Positions 33,574 to 41,063 of a DNA stretch of 41,063 nucleotides are shown one piece after another; the stretch's first letter is position 1; the number at the start of each line of letters is the position of its first letter. Source of the DNA: a bacterium. Lineage in GTDB: Bacteria > Planctomycetota > UBA1135 > UBA2386. A program made the position numbers and the translations under genes. Location: positions 1-41,063 of the forward strand of contig JANSXC010000038.1 of NCBI GenBank assembly GCA_024743115.1, in the 5' to 3' direction. The notes beneath the pieces were generated by a model. It saw only the letters and a list, made by a program, of their open reading frames with translations, was not told where the DNA came from and did no database searches.

Positions 33574-34152
33574 TCAGGGAAACAGCCGCCGTGCGAGCCG
33601 ATACCAGAGCGACCTCTCGGGCCGGTCGTCGTAGGGGCTCGTGCGATGCCGGCGATCGTCGGGTTCGCCCATCGGGCGGCGCTCGAGTCCCAGCAGGAAC
33701 GCGAGCCGTTCGAGGTCGCGCGCCGTCGTGCTCGCGACGGAATCGAGATCCGGGGCGAACGCGCGGACGAGCGGGCTCGGATCGAGCATCGTGACGCTGC
33801 GCCGGGCCTCGGCGCGGGTCGCCCGTTCGAGCTTGCCGGGCAAGTCGAGTGCGCGAGCTTCGACCTTGCGGGGTAGCCGCAGGGCGGTGTTCTTGAAGCG
33901 CTCGAGGCGTCGAGCGCTGGCGTTCGGGATCCCGACCAGGCGGCGAAACGACTGTTGGCGGCGTGCGAACTTGGCGGGCGAGAAGTCGATCGCGAGCAAC
34001 TGCTCGAGCTTGGCGAGGGGGGTGCGGGCGCGCTCGTTGTCGGACATCGACGAACACGCCGTGAGTGGGAGCAGGAGTCCGATGCCGAGCAGCCACCTAT
34101 GGGCTGGGGTGGGCCTCGCCGCGGTCCGATCGTCGTGAGCGGGTGCCGTCAT
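33574..34152 (-). CDS. Small lipoprotein of unknown function
   Basis: 192 aa. A signal peptide with lipobox LTAC (C33) is preceded by an unusually long polar N-region of 19 residues, so a later start is possible. The mature part is strongly basic and rich in Arg, with helical segments such as RLVGIPNASARRLERFKNTALRLP. No known domain. It precedes the M28 gene on the same strand with a 134-base gap, in which GCCGG/CCGGC (33547-33551 with 33558-33562) forms a short hairpin. It could be co-transcribed with the lipoprotein-release operon upstream, from which it is separated by 75 bases. Confidence 0.6.
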   Translation of the reverse strand: MTAPAHDDRTAARPTPAHRWLLGIGLLLPLTACSSMSDNERARTPLAKLEQLLAIDFSPAKFARRQQSFRRLVGIPNASARRLERFKNTALRLPRKVEARALDLPGKLERATRAEARRSVTMLDPSPLVRAFAPDLDSVASTTARDLERLAFLLGLERRPMGEPDDRRHRTSPYDDRPERSLWYRLARRLFP

Positions 34153-34227
34153 CGAGCGCCAGTGTATGCCGGGTGACCGCTGTTGACAGCGCCGGCGCCG
34201 CGATTGGCGGTGCCGGCGGCTCGCGGC

Positions 34228-35625
34228 TCAGTTGCCACGCAGTGAGATCAGCGGGTCGTGGCGGGCCGCGCGCCACGCCGGGAGCGCCGAAGCGAGCAGG
34301 CCGGTGCCGAACGCCATACCTGTGACCTGCAGCAGCCACCAGCCGTCGATGTTGCACGGCACGCGATCGAGGTTGTAGACGTCGAGCGGGAACAGATCGA
34401 CGCCCGTGGCCCAGATCAGGAACTGGCGGATCTCCTCCAGGTAGATCGACGTCACCGTGCCGGTCGCGATGCCGAGCGCGACACCGAGCGCGGTGACGGT
34501 CAGACCGCACGCCAGGAACGTCATCGTAACGCCGCCCGGCGTGCCGCCCATCGACGTGAGGATGCCGATGTCACCGGTTTTCTCGGTGACCATCATCGAC
34601 AGCGTCGCAAGCATCAGGAACGCGGCGATCACGAGGATCACGAACAGCACGATCTTGAGCAGCCAGCGCTGGTGTTCGATCGAGCCGAGGAAGTCCGCGT
34701 TGCGCGCCCGCCAGGTCTCGACGAGGCCATAGCCGTAGTGTCGGCGCTGGAGCGTGCGGAACACGGCCTCCTGGAGGCGGCGGGCCGTGTCGTCGACGGC
34801 CGTGGGGTCGTGCAGGCGGATCGCGATCTCCTGGACTCGCTGTTGCCCCTGCGCCGGTTCGTTGCCCGTGCCTGGAGTCGGACTCGGCTCGGCGGGGCCT
34901 GGTTCGTCGCTGGCAGCGAGGCGGCGACCGAGTTCACCGATACCCATGAACAGGATGTTGCCGTCGAAGCCGCCGTGACGCGTCTTGAACGCGCCGGCGA
35001 TCTCGAGCTCGATTGCAACCTGCTGGAACTCGCCGCGGCCCTCCCCGCCCCGTCGGATGCCCGTGGTCAGCACGAGTTCGTCGCCGCGCGCGAGGCCCTC
35101 CCGCTTCATACGCTCGAGGCCGACGAGCACCTGGGCGCGGTCGTTCGCGGTCGCGAATGGTCGCGACGGATCCGCGACCCGCATGGCCGCGGGGATCTCC
35201 TCGGAGGTGAGCCAGGCATCGAAGGCCGAGACCTGCCGTTCTTGTGCTGGGTCGACACCGTAGACGAACAGGAACGGCTGGTCGCCGCCGTGCAGCGCGC
35301 TCCGGCCCGGCAGCGGCGGGGGCGGCGGCCGCTTGCCAGCTTCGTGGAGCAGGCCGAAGTGCACCAGGCGCGGCGCCGTTGCCGCGACGTTGGGGTCGTC
35401 GGTGAGCGCGCGACCGAGCTTGTTGGCGTCGGCCCAGAGCGGCAGGTTGGTCACCGCGACGTCGGCGCTGGTTTCGCGGACGTGTTCCTCGATGACGACC
35501 ATGAACCCCGAGAACAGGGACACGACCACGACGAGCGCCCAGACGCTCAGCGTGATGCCGAGCATGCCGAGCAAATTGATCGGCCGCGTGACGAGGTAGC
35601 GGATCGCGAGGTAGAAGCGATACAT
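34228..35625 (-). CDS. FtsX-like ABC permease, LolC/E type
   Basis: 465 aa. One helix near the N-terminus (about 18-46), a large extracytoplasmic domain (about 50-330) and three C-terminal helices (about 335-450), the plan of LolC/LolE and MacB. The start RYLVTRPINLLGMLGITLSVWALVVVVSLFSGFM closely parallels the permease at 36380, so the pair looks like ancient paralogues forming a heterodimer. Together with the ATPase it would extract lipoproteins from the inner membrane. The domain contains a Pro/Gly-rich loop (EPSPTPGTGNEPAQ). It is the last gene of the operon, 21 bases after the ATPase. Confidence 0.86.
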   Translation of the reverse strand: MYRFYLAIRYLVTRPINLLGMLGITLSVWALVVVVSLFSGFMVVIEEHVRETSADVAVTNLPLWADANKLGRALTDDPNVAATAPRLVHFGLLHEAGKRPPPPPLPGRSALHGGDQPFLFVYGVDPAQERQVSAFDAWLTSEEIPAAMRVADPSRPFATANDRAQVLVGLERMKREGLARGDELVLTTGIRRGGEGRGEFQQVAIELEIAGAFKTRHGGFDGNILFMGIGELGRRLAASDEPGPAEPSPTPGTGNEPAQGQQRVQEIAIRLHDPTAVDDTARRLQEAVFRTLQRRHYGYGLVETWRARNADFLGSIEHQRWLLKIVLFVILVIAAFLMLATLSMMVTEKTGDIGILTSMGGTPGGVTMTFLACGLTVTALGVALGIATGTVTSIYLEEIRQFLIWATGVDLFPLDVYNLDRVPCNIDGWWLLQVTGMAFGTGLLASALPAWRAARHDPLISLRGN

Positions 35626-35646
35626 GGTCGGCCTGGTCGGATCGGT

Positions 35647-36342
35647 TCAGCCGACGACGACCCCGTCGCGGAGGCGGATGATGCGGTTGGCGCGCACCGC
35701 GAGTCCTTCGTCGTGGGTGACGAGCACGAACGCGGCGTCGCGTTCGCGCTGCAGCTCGAACATGAGTTCGATCACGCCCTCGGCCGTGTTTGAATCGAGG
35801 TTGCCCGTCGGTTCGTCAGCGAGGATAACGCGCGGCTCGGCCAGCAGCGCGCGCGCGATCGCGACGCGCTGGCGTTCGCCGCCCGAGAGCTCGGCCGGGC
35901 GGTGCTTGAGGCGGTCGCCGAGGCCGACGCGTTCGAGCAACGCCGTCGCCGCCTTCTTCGCCTCCTGCCGTCGCGACCAGTAGCGCAACACCGAGTCCGT
36001 CATCATGCCGGCGAGCAGCACGTTCTGCAGCGCGGTTAGTTCCGGGATCAGGTGGTAGAACTGGAACACGAACCCCGTGTGGTCGTGTCGCAGCCGGGCC
36101 CGTTCGCGAATCGACAGGCCGTGCACGGACCGGCCGTCGTAGAGGATCTCGCCCTCGCTCGGTGGGTCGAGCAGGCCGAGAACGTGCAGCAGCGTCGACT
36201 TGCCGGCGCCGGATGCGCCGAGCAGCGCCACGATCTCGCCGCTCTGCACTTCGAGATCGACGCCGCGCAGGACCGGGATCTCGGTCTTGCCGAGCCGGTA
36301 GGACTTGTGCACACAGCGGGCGGTGAGGACGGGCGAGGTCAT
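35647..36342 (-). CDS. lolD: LolD-like lipoprotein-release ABC ATPase
   Basis: 231 aa. Walker A GASGAGKST (42-50), Q-loop FVFQF (91-95), signature LSGGERQR (152-159), Walker B VILADEPTGNLD (172-183). The order of genes, permease-ATPase-permease, is like lolCDE, and sequence type fits the MacB/LolD group. It provides ATP for moving lipoproteins to a carrier. A MacB-like role, drug or peptide efflux, cannot be fully excluded, though the lack of a membrane-fusion protein gene speaks for Lol. Confidence 0.9.
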   Translation of the reverse strand: MTSPVLTARCVHKSYRLGKTEIPVLRGVDLEVQSGEIVALLGASGAGKSTLLHVLGLLDPPSEGEILYDGRSVHGLSIRERARLRHDHTGFVFQFYHLIPELTALQNVLLAGMMTDSVLRYWSRRQEAKKAATALLERVGLGDRLKHRPAELSGGERQRVAIARALLAEPRVILADEPTGNLDSNTAEGVIELMFELQRERDAAFVLVTHDEGLAVRANRIIRLRDGVVVG

Positions 36343-36379
36343 GAATAGTTCGGGTTACGGACTCACTGCGTGGGCGGCG

Positions 36380-37870
36380 TCACTCGTAGGACAGCGCGGC
36401 GACGGGCTCCATGCGCGCGGCCTTGCGGGCGGGCAGCAGCGCGACGAGCAGCGCGAGCAACACGGCGCCGAGCGCGACCTGGATGACCCAGGACAGCTCG
36501 AGATGAACGGGAATCACCGGCAGGTCGAACAGGTGACGCGGGAACAGCGAGGCGCCGGTCGTGCGATGGAACCAGTCGTTGATGTCGTTGAGGTAGTGCA
36601 CCGATAGCCAGCCGAGCACCGACCCGATCGTGGCGCCCACGCTGCCGACGACGAGGCCGCAGAACACGAACACCGCGCCGATCCCGCGGCGGGTGCCGCC
36701 GATCGCCGCGAGGATGCCGATGTCCTTCCACTTCTGCACGACCATCATGTGCAGCGTCGCGTAGATCACGAACGCCGCGACGATCATGACGACGAAGAGC
36801 ACGAACTGCATCATCGAGTGTTCTTGCGCGATCGCGCGCAGGAACACCGAGTTCTGTTCGCGCCAGTCGATCACGGCGCACTCGTCGCCGATTTCACTGG
36901 CGACGGCCGTGCGGATTCGCGACTTCGCCGCCGACAGTTCGCCGGCCGACAGCCCGGGCTGCATCGCGACCGCGACGTCGGTCACGATGTCGATCGCTTC
37001 GTCGTCTTCGATGTCGTGGCCCAGCAGCGTGCGCAGGGTCTCGATGGGCACGAGCACCATGCTCTGGTCGAACATGCGGTGGCTCGTCGCGAAGTAGCCG
37101 CCGAACGCCATCGGGATCCGGCGCGTATTGACCTGGGCCGAACCGTCGCCCGCGACGTCGAAGCTCGCCGTCATGAGGTCGATGGGATATCCCTGTTCGA
37201 TCAGCTTGAGCGAGGTCAGGCGCCGCCAGCCCGCGATCATGCCGGGCCATTCGCTGCGGTGGTCCTCGACGCGTTCGGGCCGCGGCAGGTCGAAGATGCG
37301 ACGCATGTCCCATTCGACGTGGTCGGCCGTCAGCAGGAAGGACCGACGGTCGGGGTCCGGGTCTTCGAGCACCTCGGAGCGGCGCGCGCGCGTGATGCTG
37401 TGCGCGTGCAGCACCTCGACGCTGCGGTCGAGCCACTCACCGAGAGGGGTGACCTCCGGTTCGCGCAGTGGGTCGACGCCGAGCAGCAGCGCGAAGCCGC
37501 TGTCCATCGTCATGTCCTCGAAGTTGACCGCGTTGGTGCCGATCGTCGGACTGCTGCTGCCGCGCGGCGCGGGGCGCGGCTGCAGGATGCCCTGATGGCG
37601 CAGTCGCGGGGCCGTGGCGCGCACCGCGGGGTCGGCCGCGATCACGGCGCGCAGTCGCTCGTAGCTGGTGTCGTGCGGCAGGTCCGTGACGAGCACGTCG
37701 GGCGTCGACCGCCGGACGTCGGCGCGGATCTCCGTGACGAATCCCGTGAAGATGCCGTCGACGACGAGCAGTGACCAGACGGCGAACGTCACCCCGAACA
37801 CGCCGATCAACATGATCGGTCGGCGCAGCAGATAGCGCAGCGCGAGGAACGGGCTGAATGCCGGAATCAC
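36380..37870 (-). CDS. FtsX-like ABC permease, LolC/E type (second subunit)
   Basis: 496 aa from a GTG start. An N-terminal helix (about 18-42) leads into an extracytoplasmic domain of about 320 residues, then three helices near 360-480. RYLLRRPIMLIGVFGVTFAV and RRSTPDVLVTDLP show common descent with the permease at 34228. The GTG start overlaps the lysS stop by four bases, tying this lipoprotein-release gene to lysyl-tRNA synthetase. The ATPase starts 37 bases after its stop. Confidence 0.86.
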   Translation of the reverse strand: MIPAFSPFLALRYLLRRPIMLIGVFGVTFAVWSLLVVDGIFTGFVTEIRADVRRSTPDVLVTDLPHDTSYERLRAVIAADPAVRATAPRLRHQGILQPRPAPRGSSSPTIGTNAVNFEDMTMDSGFALLLGVDPLREPEVTPLGEWLDRSVEVLHAHSITRARRSEVLEDPDPDRRSFLLTADHVEWDMRRIFDLPRPERVEDHRSEWPGMIAGWRRLTSLKLIEQGYPIDLMTASFDVAGDGSAQVNTRRIPMAFGGYFATSHRMFDQSMVLVPIETLRTLLGHDIEDDEAIDIVTDVAVAMQPGLSAGELSAAKSRIRTAVASEIGDECAVIDWREQNSVFLRAIAQEHSMMQFVLFVVMIVAAFVIYATLHMMVVQKWKDIGILAAIGGTRRGIGAVFVFCGLVVGSVGATIGSVLGWLSVHYLNDINDWFHRTTGASLFPRHLFDLPVIPVHLELSWVIQVALGAVLLALLVALLPARKAARMEPVAALSYE

Positions 37871-39387
37871 TGACTCGACTCGTTCGCGGCGCCGCCGTTG
37901 TCGTTCGTGGCGTCCGCCGCCGCGTCAGGGTCCGCACTCGCCGCCGCCGGATCGATGCGCCGCAGCAGCGGAAAGAGCACGACGTCGCGGATCGATGCGC
38001 TGCCGGAGAACAGCATGCAGAGTCGGTCGATGCCGATGCCGAGACCGCCGGCGGGGGGCATGCCGTACTCGAGCGCGGTCACGTAGTCGATGTCGACCTC
38101 ACCCGGGGTCTCGTCGTCCTTGTCGTCGACCTGCGCGAGGAAGCGCTGCTCCTGGTCGATGGGGTCGTTGAGTTCGCTGAACGCGTTGCCGAGCTCCATG
38201 CCGGCAAGGAACAGCTCGAAGCGCTCCGTGACGCGCGGGTCCTCCGGCTTACGCTTCGCCAGCGGGCTGATCGCCACGGGATAGTCGTAGACGAACACCG
38301 GGCCGGTGAGCTGGTCCTCGACCGTCGCTTCGAACACGTCGTTGGCGAGTTTGCCAGCCTCGATACCATCGATCGGAAGGTTGAGTTCCTTGGCGCGGCG
38401 CGTGACCGAATCGACGTCGAACCAGTCGACGCCGGGGTTGTGTTCGGCGAACAGATCGAGGTAGGCCTGCTTTTGGAAAGGCGGCGCGAGATCGTATTCC
38501 TGATCGCGGAACGTGACCTTGGTGCGGCCATCGAGCACGGTCTTGCACAGGTGCGCGAACAAGCCCTCGACGCGCGCCATGATGTCGCGGTAGTCGGCCC
38601 ACGCCTCGTAGCTCTCGAGCATCGTGAACTCGGGATTGTGGCGCGTGCTGATGCCCTCGTTGCGGAACACCCGGCCGATCTCGTAGACGCGCTCCATGCC
38701 GCCGACGATGAGCCGCTTGAGATACAGCTCGGGCGCGATGCGCAGGAAGAGCGGCATGTCGAGCGCGTTGTGATGCGTGGTGAACGGCCGCGCCGCCGCG
38801 CCGCCGAACAGCGGCTGCAGCATCGGCGTCTCGACCTCGAGGTAGTCGAGTGAGTCGAAGTAGGCGCGGACCTCGCGCACGATGCGACTGCGCGTCATGA
38901 AGTCGCGTCGGACCTCGGGGTTGGCGAACAGGTCGACGTAGCGCATGCGATAGCGCTGCTCGGTGTCGACCAGGCCGTGCCACTTTTCGGGCGCGGGCCG
39001 CAGTGCCTTGCCCGCGAGCGTTACCTCGCTTGCCCAGAGCGTCGGCTCGCCCTTCTTCGTGACGCCGAGCTCGCCCTTGATGCTGACGAGGTCGTTGCTC
39101 TCGATGCGCTTCCTGGTGGGCCAGAAGTCGGGCAGGCGATCGCGCTGGAAGCCGATCTGCAGCGAGCCCGAACGGTCGGTCAGATGCGCGAAGCGCAGCT
39201 TGCCGAAATCCCGCACGACGCCGAGTCGACCGGCGACGGTCGCCACTTCACCATGTCGATCGTCGAAACCGTCCAGTAGTTCCGCGACCGGTGTGCCACG
39301 CGGAACGCGGGGCGGGAACGGGTCCTGCCCGTCCGCGCGCAGCGCTTCGAGCTTGTCGAGTCGATCCTTGTGAATGCCGTCGGTCAA
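37867..39387 (-). CDS. lysS: Lysyl-tRNA synthetase, class II
   Basis: 506 aa. N-terminal OB-fold anticodon-binding part (about 50-130), then class II motifs: RIAPELYLKRL (216-226), motif 2 FRNEGIS (241-247), ESYEAWADY, and motif 3 GGLGIGIDRL (447-456). It charges tRNA-Lys. The start must be TTG at 39387: a stop lies two codons upstream in frame, and the protein begins as expected with KLEALRADGQDPFP. A GGGAAG ribosome site sits seven bases before it. The last 35 residues after motif 3 are an acidic Ala/Asp tail not needed for catalysis. Confidence 0.95.
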   Translation of the reverse strand: MTDGIHKDRLDKLEALRADGQDPFPPRVPRGTPVAELLDGFDDRHGEVATVAGRLGVVRDFGKLRFAHLTDRSGSLQIGFQRDRLPDFWPTRKRIESNDLVSIKGELGVTKKGEPTLWASEVTLAGKALRPAPEKWHGLVDTEQRYRMRYVDLFANPEVRRDFMTRSRIVREVRAYFDSLDYLEVETPMLQPLFGGAAARPFTTHHNALDMPLFLRIAPELYLKRLIVGGMERVYEIGRVFRNEGISTRHNPEFTMLESYEAWADYRDIMARVEGLFAHLCKTVLDGRTKVTFRDQEYDLAPPFQKQAYLDLFAEHNPGVDWFDVDSVTRRAKELNLPIDGIEAGKLANDVFEATVEDQLTGPVFVYDYPVAISPLAKRKPEDPRVTERFELFLAGMELGNAFSELNDPIDQEQRFLAQVDDKDDETPGEVDIDYVTALEYGMPPAGGLGIGIDRLCMLFSGSASIRDVVLFPLLRRIDPAAASADPDAAADATNDNGGAANESSQ

Positions 39388-39394
39388 AGTTCAG

Positions 39395-39400
39395 CTTCCC
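39395..39400 (-). promoter_or_regulatory. Ribosome binding site deciding the lysS TTG start
   Basis: GGGAAG on the minus strand, seven bases from the TTG codon at 39387. An in-frame TGA (39391-39393) lies between, so no longer lysS frame can exist. Confidence 0.6.
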
Positions 39401-39494
39401 AGCTAGCGAGGGTCCTGGAGAGATCGGGAGCGCAGGACGATAGCGCGCGTGCTGCCGAGACCCGAGCCAACAGGTCGGTTCTTTTGTGCCGGCG

Positions 39495-39815
39495 CTATTC
39501 CGGGTCCGGCAGCTCGACCTCGAGGCGACCGTCCACGACGCGCGACGGGTAGGTCCGCACGTTCCATTCCTCACCGACGTCGCATTGCCCGGTGTCGAGG
39601 TCGAACTCCCAGCAGTGCAGGAAGCACGCGACCTTGCGGCTCTCGAGCACGGAGCCGTCGGCGAGCGGAGCGCCGGCATGCGGGCAGGCGTTGTCGATGA
39701 CGCGGAAGCCGTCGTCGACGCGGAAGACCGCGAGCCAATGCTCGCCGGCCTTGACCGCCGCTCCCGGTTCGAACTTCATCTCGGCGATCGCGCCGATGTC
39801 GAGCCAGTGGCTCAT
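39495..39815 (-). CDS. Rieske-type [2Fe-2S] ferredoxin
   Basis: 106 aa, the length of small soluble Rieske proteins such as the ferredoxin components of dioxygenases or NirD. Both cluster motifs are present: C44-P-H46 in CPHAGAPL and C64-F-L-H67 in ACFLHCWEFDLDTG. It would carry electrons in the cytoplasm; the partner is not visible. Its ATG overlaps the stop of trmB by four bases, so the two are co-translated. The 107 bases that follow, up to lysS, hold the lysS leader. Confidence 0.88.
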   Translation of the reverse strand: MSHWLDIGAIAEMKFEPGAAVKAGEHWLAVFRVDDGFRVIDNACPHAGAPLADGSVLESRKVACFLHCWEFDLDTGQCDVGEEWNVRTYPSRVVDGRLEVELPDPE

Positions 39816-40558
39816 CGCGCGATCCGCCGGAACGCGTAGCGGCGAATCACCCGACCCTCTTCGATGTACTTGCGTTCGAAGTTGGTCGGCGAGAACGCGT
39901 GGCCGGGGCCGGCCGCGATCACCCGCGCTTCCTCGTCGGGGTCGCGCACGAGCTCGGGGCAGGCGCCGAGAACCCGGGCGATCTGACCAGCGTAGGCGGC
40001 GTTGTCGGTCGCGACGTAGCAGTAGCCGTCGTCGCGCAGAGCGCGCGTGACCACGGGCGTGACGTCGTCGGTGAAGAAGCGCCGGCCGCGATGGCGGCGC
40101 TTGGGCCACGGATCGGGGAAGTAGACGTGCAGCGCGTGCAGAGCTCCCGGTTCGACGCGATCCTGCAGGAACAGCTTACCGTTGTCGACGAGCAGCAGAC
40201 CGTTGTCGTGGCCGCTGGCCTTGAGCTTCGTGGCCGCGAGACTCGCGTAGCCGACGGCGGCTTCGATGCCGAGGATGAACGTTTCCGGTTTGGCAGCGAC
40301 TGCGGCGAGCACGAACGCGCCCTTGCCCGGGCCGATCTCGATCTCGACAGGCATGTCGGCCGGGGCGAGGTCGCGCAGACCCGGCGGGTTGTCGCCGCCG
40401 ATCGCGAGGAACTCTCCCGGATCGTCCTCGCCGCCCTGAACACGGCCACGAAACGACAGCTTGCCGCCCTGGTGCATCCGCGGGTTGTAGTCGGACGAGC
40501 GGTCGGGCTCCGGCTCTGACTCGGGCTGGGTTTCGGGCTCGGGTGGGGCTGGGGGCAT
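39812..40558 (-). CDS. trmB: tRNA (guanine-N7-)-methyltransferase
   Basis: 248 aa. The SAM-binding EIGPGKG (74-80), HVYFPDPWPKRRHRGRRF (144-161), the ATDNAAYA segment and the C-terminal TNFERKYIEEGR are the hallmarks of TrmB, which methylates G46 of tRNA. The first 25 residues are a Pro/Glu-rich disordered extension. ATG 40558 was chosen; upstream frame sequence is not conserved-looking. The gene is divergent from the secreted hydrolase (90-base gap). Confidence 0.93.
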   Translation of the reverse strand: MPPAPPEPETQPESEPEPDRSSDYNPRMHQGGKLSFRGRVQGGEDDPGEFLAIGGDNPPGLRDLAPADMPVEIEIGPGKGAFVLAAVAAKPETFILGIEAAVGYASLAATKLKASGHDNGLLLVDNGKLFLQDRVEPGALHALHVYFPDPWPKRRHRGRRFFTDDVTPVVTRALRDDGYCYVATDNAAYAGQIARVLGACPELVRDPDEEARVIAAGPGHAFSPTNFERKYIEEGRVIRRYAFRRIAR

Positions 40559-40648
40559 CGGGCGGGCAGCATAGCGGCAGTGCGCCGCTGCTCCAGTTCG
40601 GGTTCTTCGGACCGGCGCGGTCTGCCGGGTCCGGGTATCCTCGGCACG

Positions 40649-41063
40649 ATGCGATCGACGTTTCGCGTCCTCGTCTCTGCCACGTTGGTGGCCGGGTTCG
40701 GGCTGGTCATGGCGGCGGCTGCATCCGCGCAGTCCCGCGCGACCGAGCACACCCTGAAGTCGACCGATCACGGACCCTACTTCGTGATCCCGCCGCGCGA
40801 CGACACCACGAAGCGTCCCGCGCTGCTCGTCGTGATGCCGGGCGGGCCCGGCACGCGCGACTTCCTGCCGTTCGTCGAGAACGGCATCCTCGGCGCGGCC
40901 CCGAAGGACACGCTCGGCGTGATGGTCACGGCCCCGAAGTGGACCGACGCGCAGAAGATCGTCTGGCCATACGATGCGGCGAGGGTGAAGAAGATGCGCT
41001 ACCCCGTCGACCGCTACGTGCTCGACGTCGTCAAGCGGGTGCAGAAGGAGCACCATGTCGACC
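40649..41063 (+). CDS. Secreted alpha/beta hydrolase, truncated by the window edge
   Basis: 138 codons read to the window end without a stop. Residues 1-28 are a Sec signal peptide ending AAASAQ. The mature part has strand-like ALLVVMPGGPGTRDFLPFVEN, the first strand and oxyanion loop of alpha/beta hydrolases (esterase or depolymerase type), and a later PVDRYVLDVVKRVQKEHHVD, as expected just before the nucleophile elbow. The serine itself lies beyond the window. The divergent start relative to trmB suggests its own promoter between 40559 and 40648. Confidence 0.78.
   Translation, partial: MRSTFRVLVSATLVAGFGLVMAAAASAQSRATEHTLKSTDHGPYFVIPPRDDTTKRPALLVVMPGGPGTRDFLPFVENGILGAAPKDTLGVMVTAPKWTDAQKIVWPYDAARVKKMRYPVDRYVLDVVKRVQKEHHVD

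Noticed and set aside
36749..37774. 341-codon frame opposite the second permease
   Set aside because: Shadow of a membrane protein gene; no hydrophobic or catalytic pattern.
1..41063. Search for tRNA genes, insertion sequences, prophage genes, integrases and CRISPR
   Set aside because: No T-loop pattern in the gaps, no transposase or integrase motif and no regular repeats with spacers were found by reading.

Overview
The window is GC-rich chromosomal DNA, about two thirds G+C by eye, from a Gram-negative-type bacterium. I think Planctomycetota is the most likely source. The reasons are the nfeD-floA operon with a third disordered membrane gene, the SUMF1-like lipoprotein, the secreted ComEC-like metallo-beta-lactamase with a lamin-tail domain, a LolCDE-type complex, and many GTG/TTG starts. 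This is inference from gene content; the 5S rRNA fragment at the left edge is the best handle for checking it. No phage, insertion sequence, CRISPR array or tRNA was found. The window reads as ordinary chromosome with one possible small accessory patch (about 15.2-16.35 kb).

Left part (1-8.7 kb): the 3' end of a 5S rRNA gene and its terminator are followed by a string of genes overlapping by four bases: a SAM methyltransferase, then ATPase-permease-ATPase-permease for two ABC-2 exporters. A RegB-like membrane histidine kinase follows after a short gap. A 520-base gap with strong hairpins and a good intrinsic terminator then precedes a patatin/cPLA2-like lipoprotein.

Middle left (8.8-17.5 kb): a leftward group holds a Tex-like RNA-binding protein with a long RG-rich tail, a Nudix protein and a 73-residue protein closed by a perfect 16-bp hairpin terminator. 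A heptosyltransferase-like GT9 enzyme converges with a leftward Memo-like protein. Two small unrecognised genes lie between 19-bp direct repeats. A membrane-anchored SGNH hydrolase follows.

Middle right (17.5-31.7 kb): a SUMF1-domain lipoprotein, a secreted MBL-lamin-tail protein, hypoxanthine phosphoribosyltransferase, a SLOG-fold putative molybdenum-cofactor carrier, an S46 dipeptidyl-peptidase with the DPP11-type specificity arginine, a membrane protein, a secreted thioredoxin-like/toroid protein and an unknown protein. The nfeD-floA-third gene operon then points to membrane-microdomain organisation. Its NfeD has a duplicated membrane/OB half and a protease domain that looks dead.

Right part (31.7-41.06 kb): a secreted M28 aminopeptidase and a small lipoprotein. 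A leftward operon runs lysS, permease, LolD-type ATPase, permease, and would release lipoproteins from the inner membrane, fitting the several lipoproteins nearby. A coupled trmB-Rieske pair follows, and then a secreted alpha/beta hydrolase cut by the window edge. Surface proteolysis, lipoproteins and envelope export recur, while lysS, trmB and hpt supply housekeeping functions.
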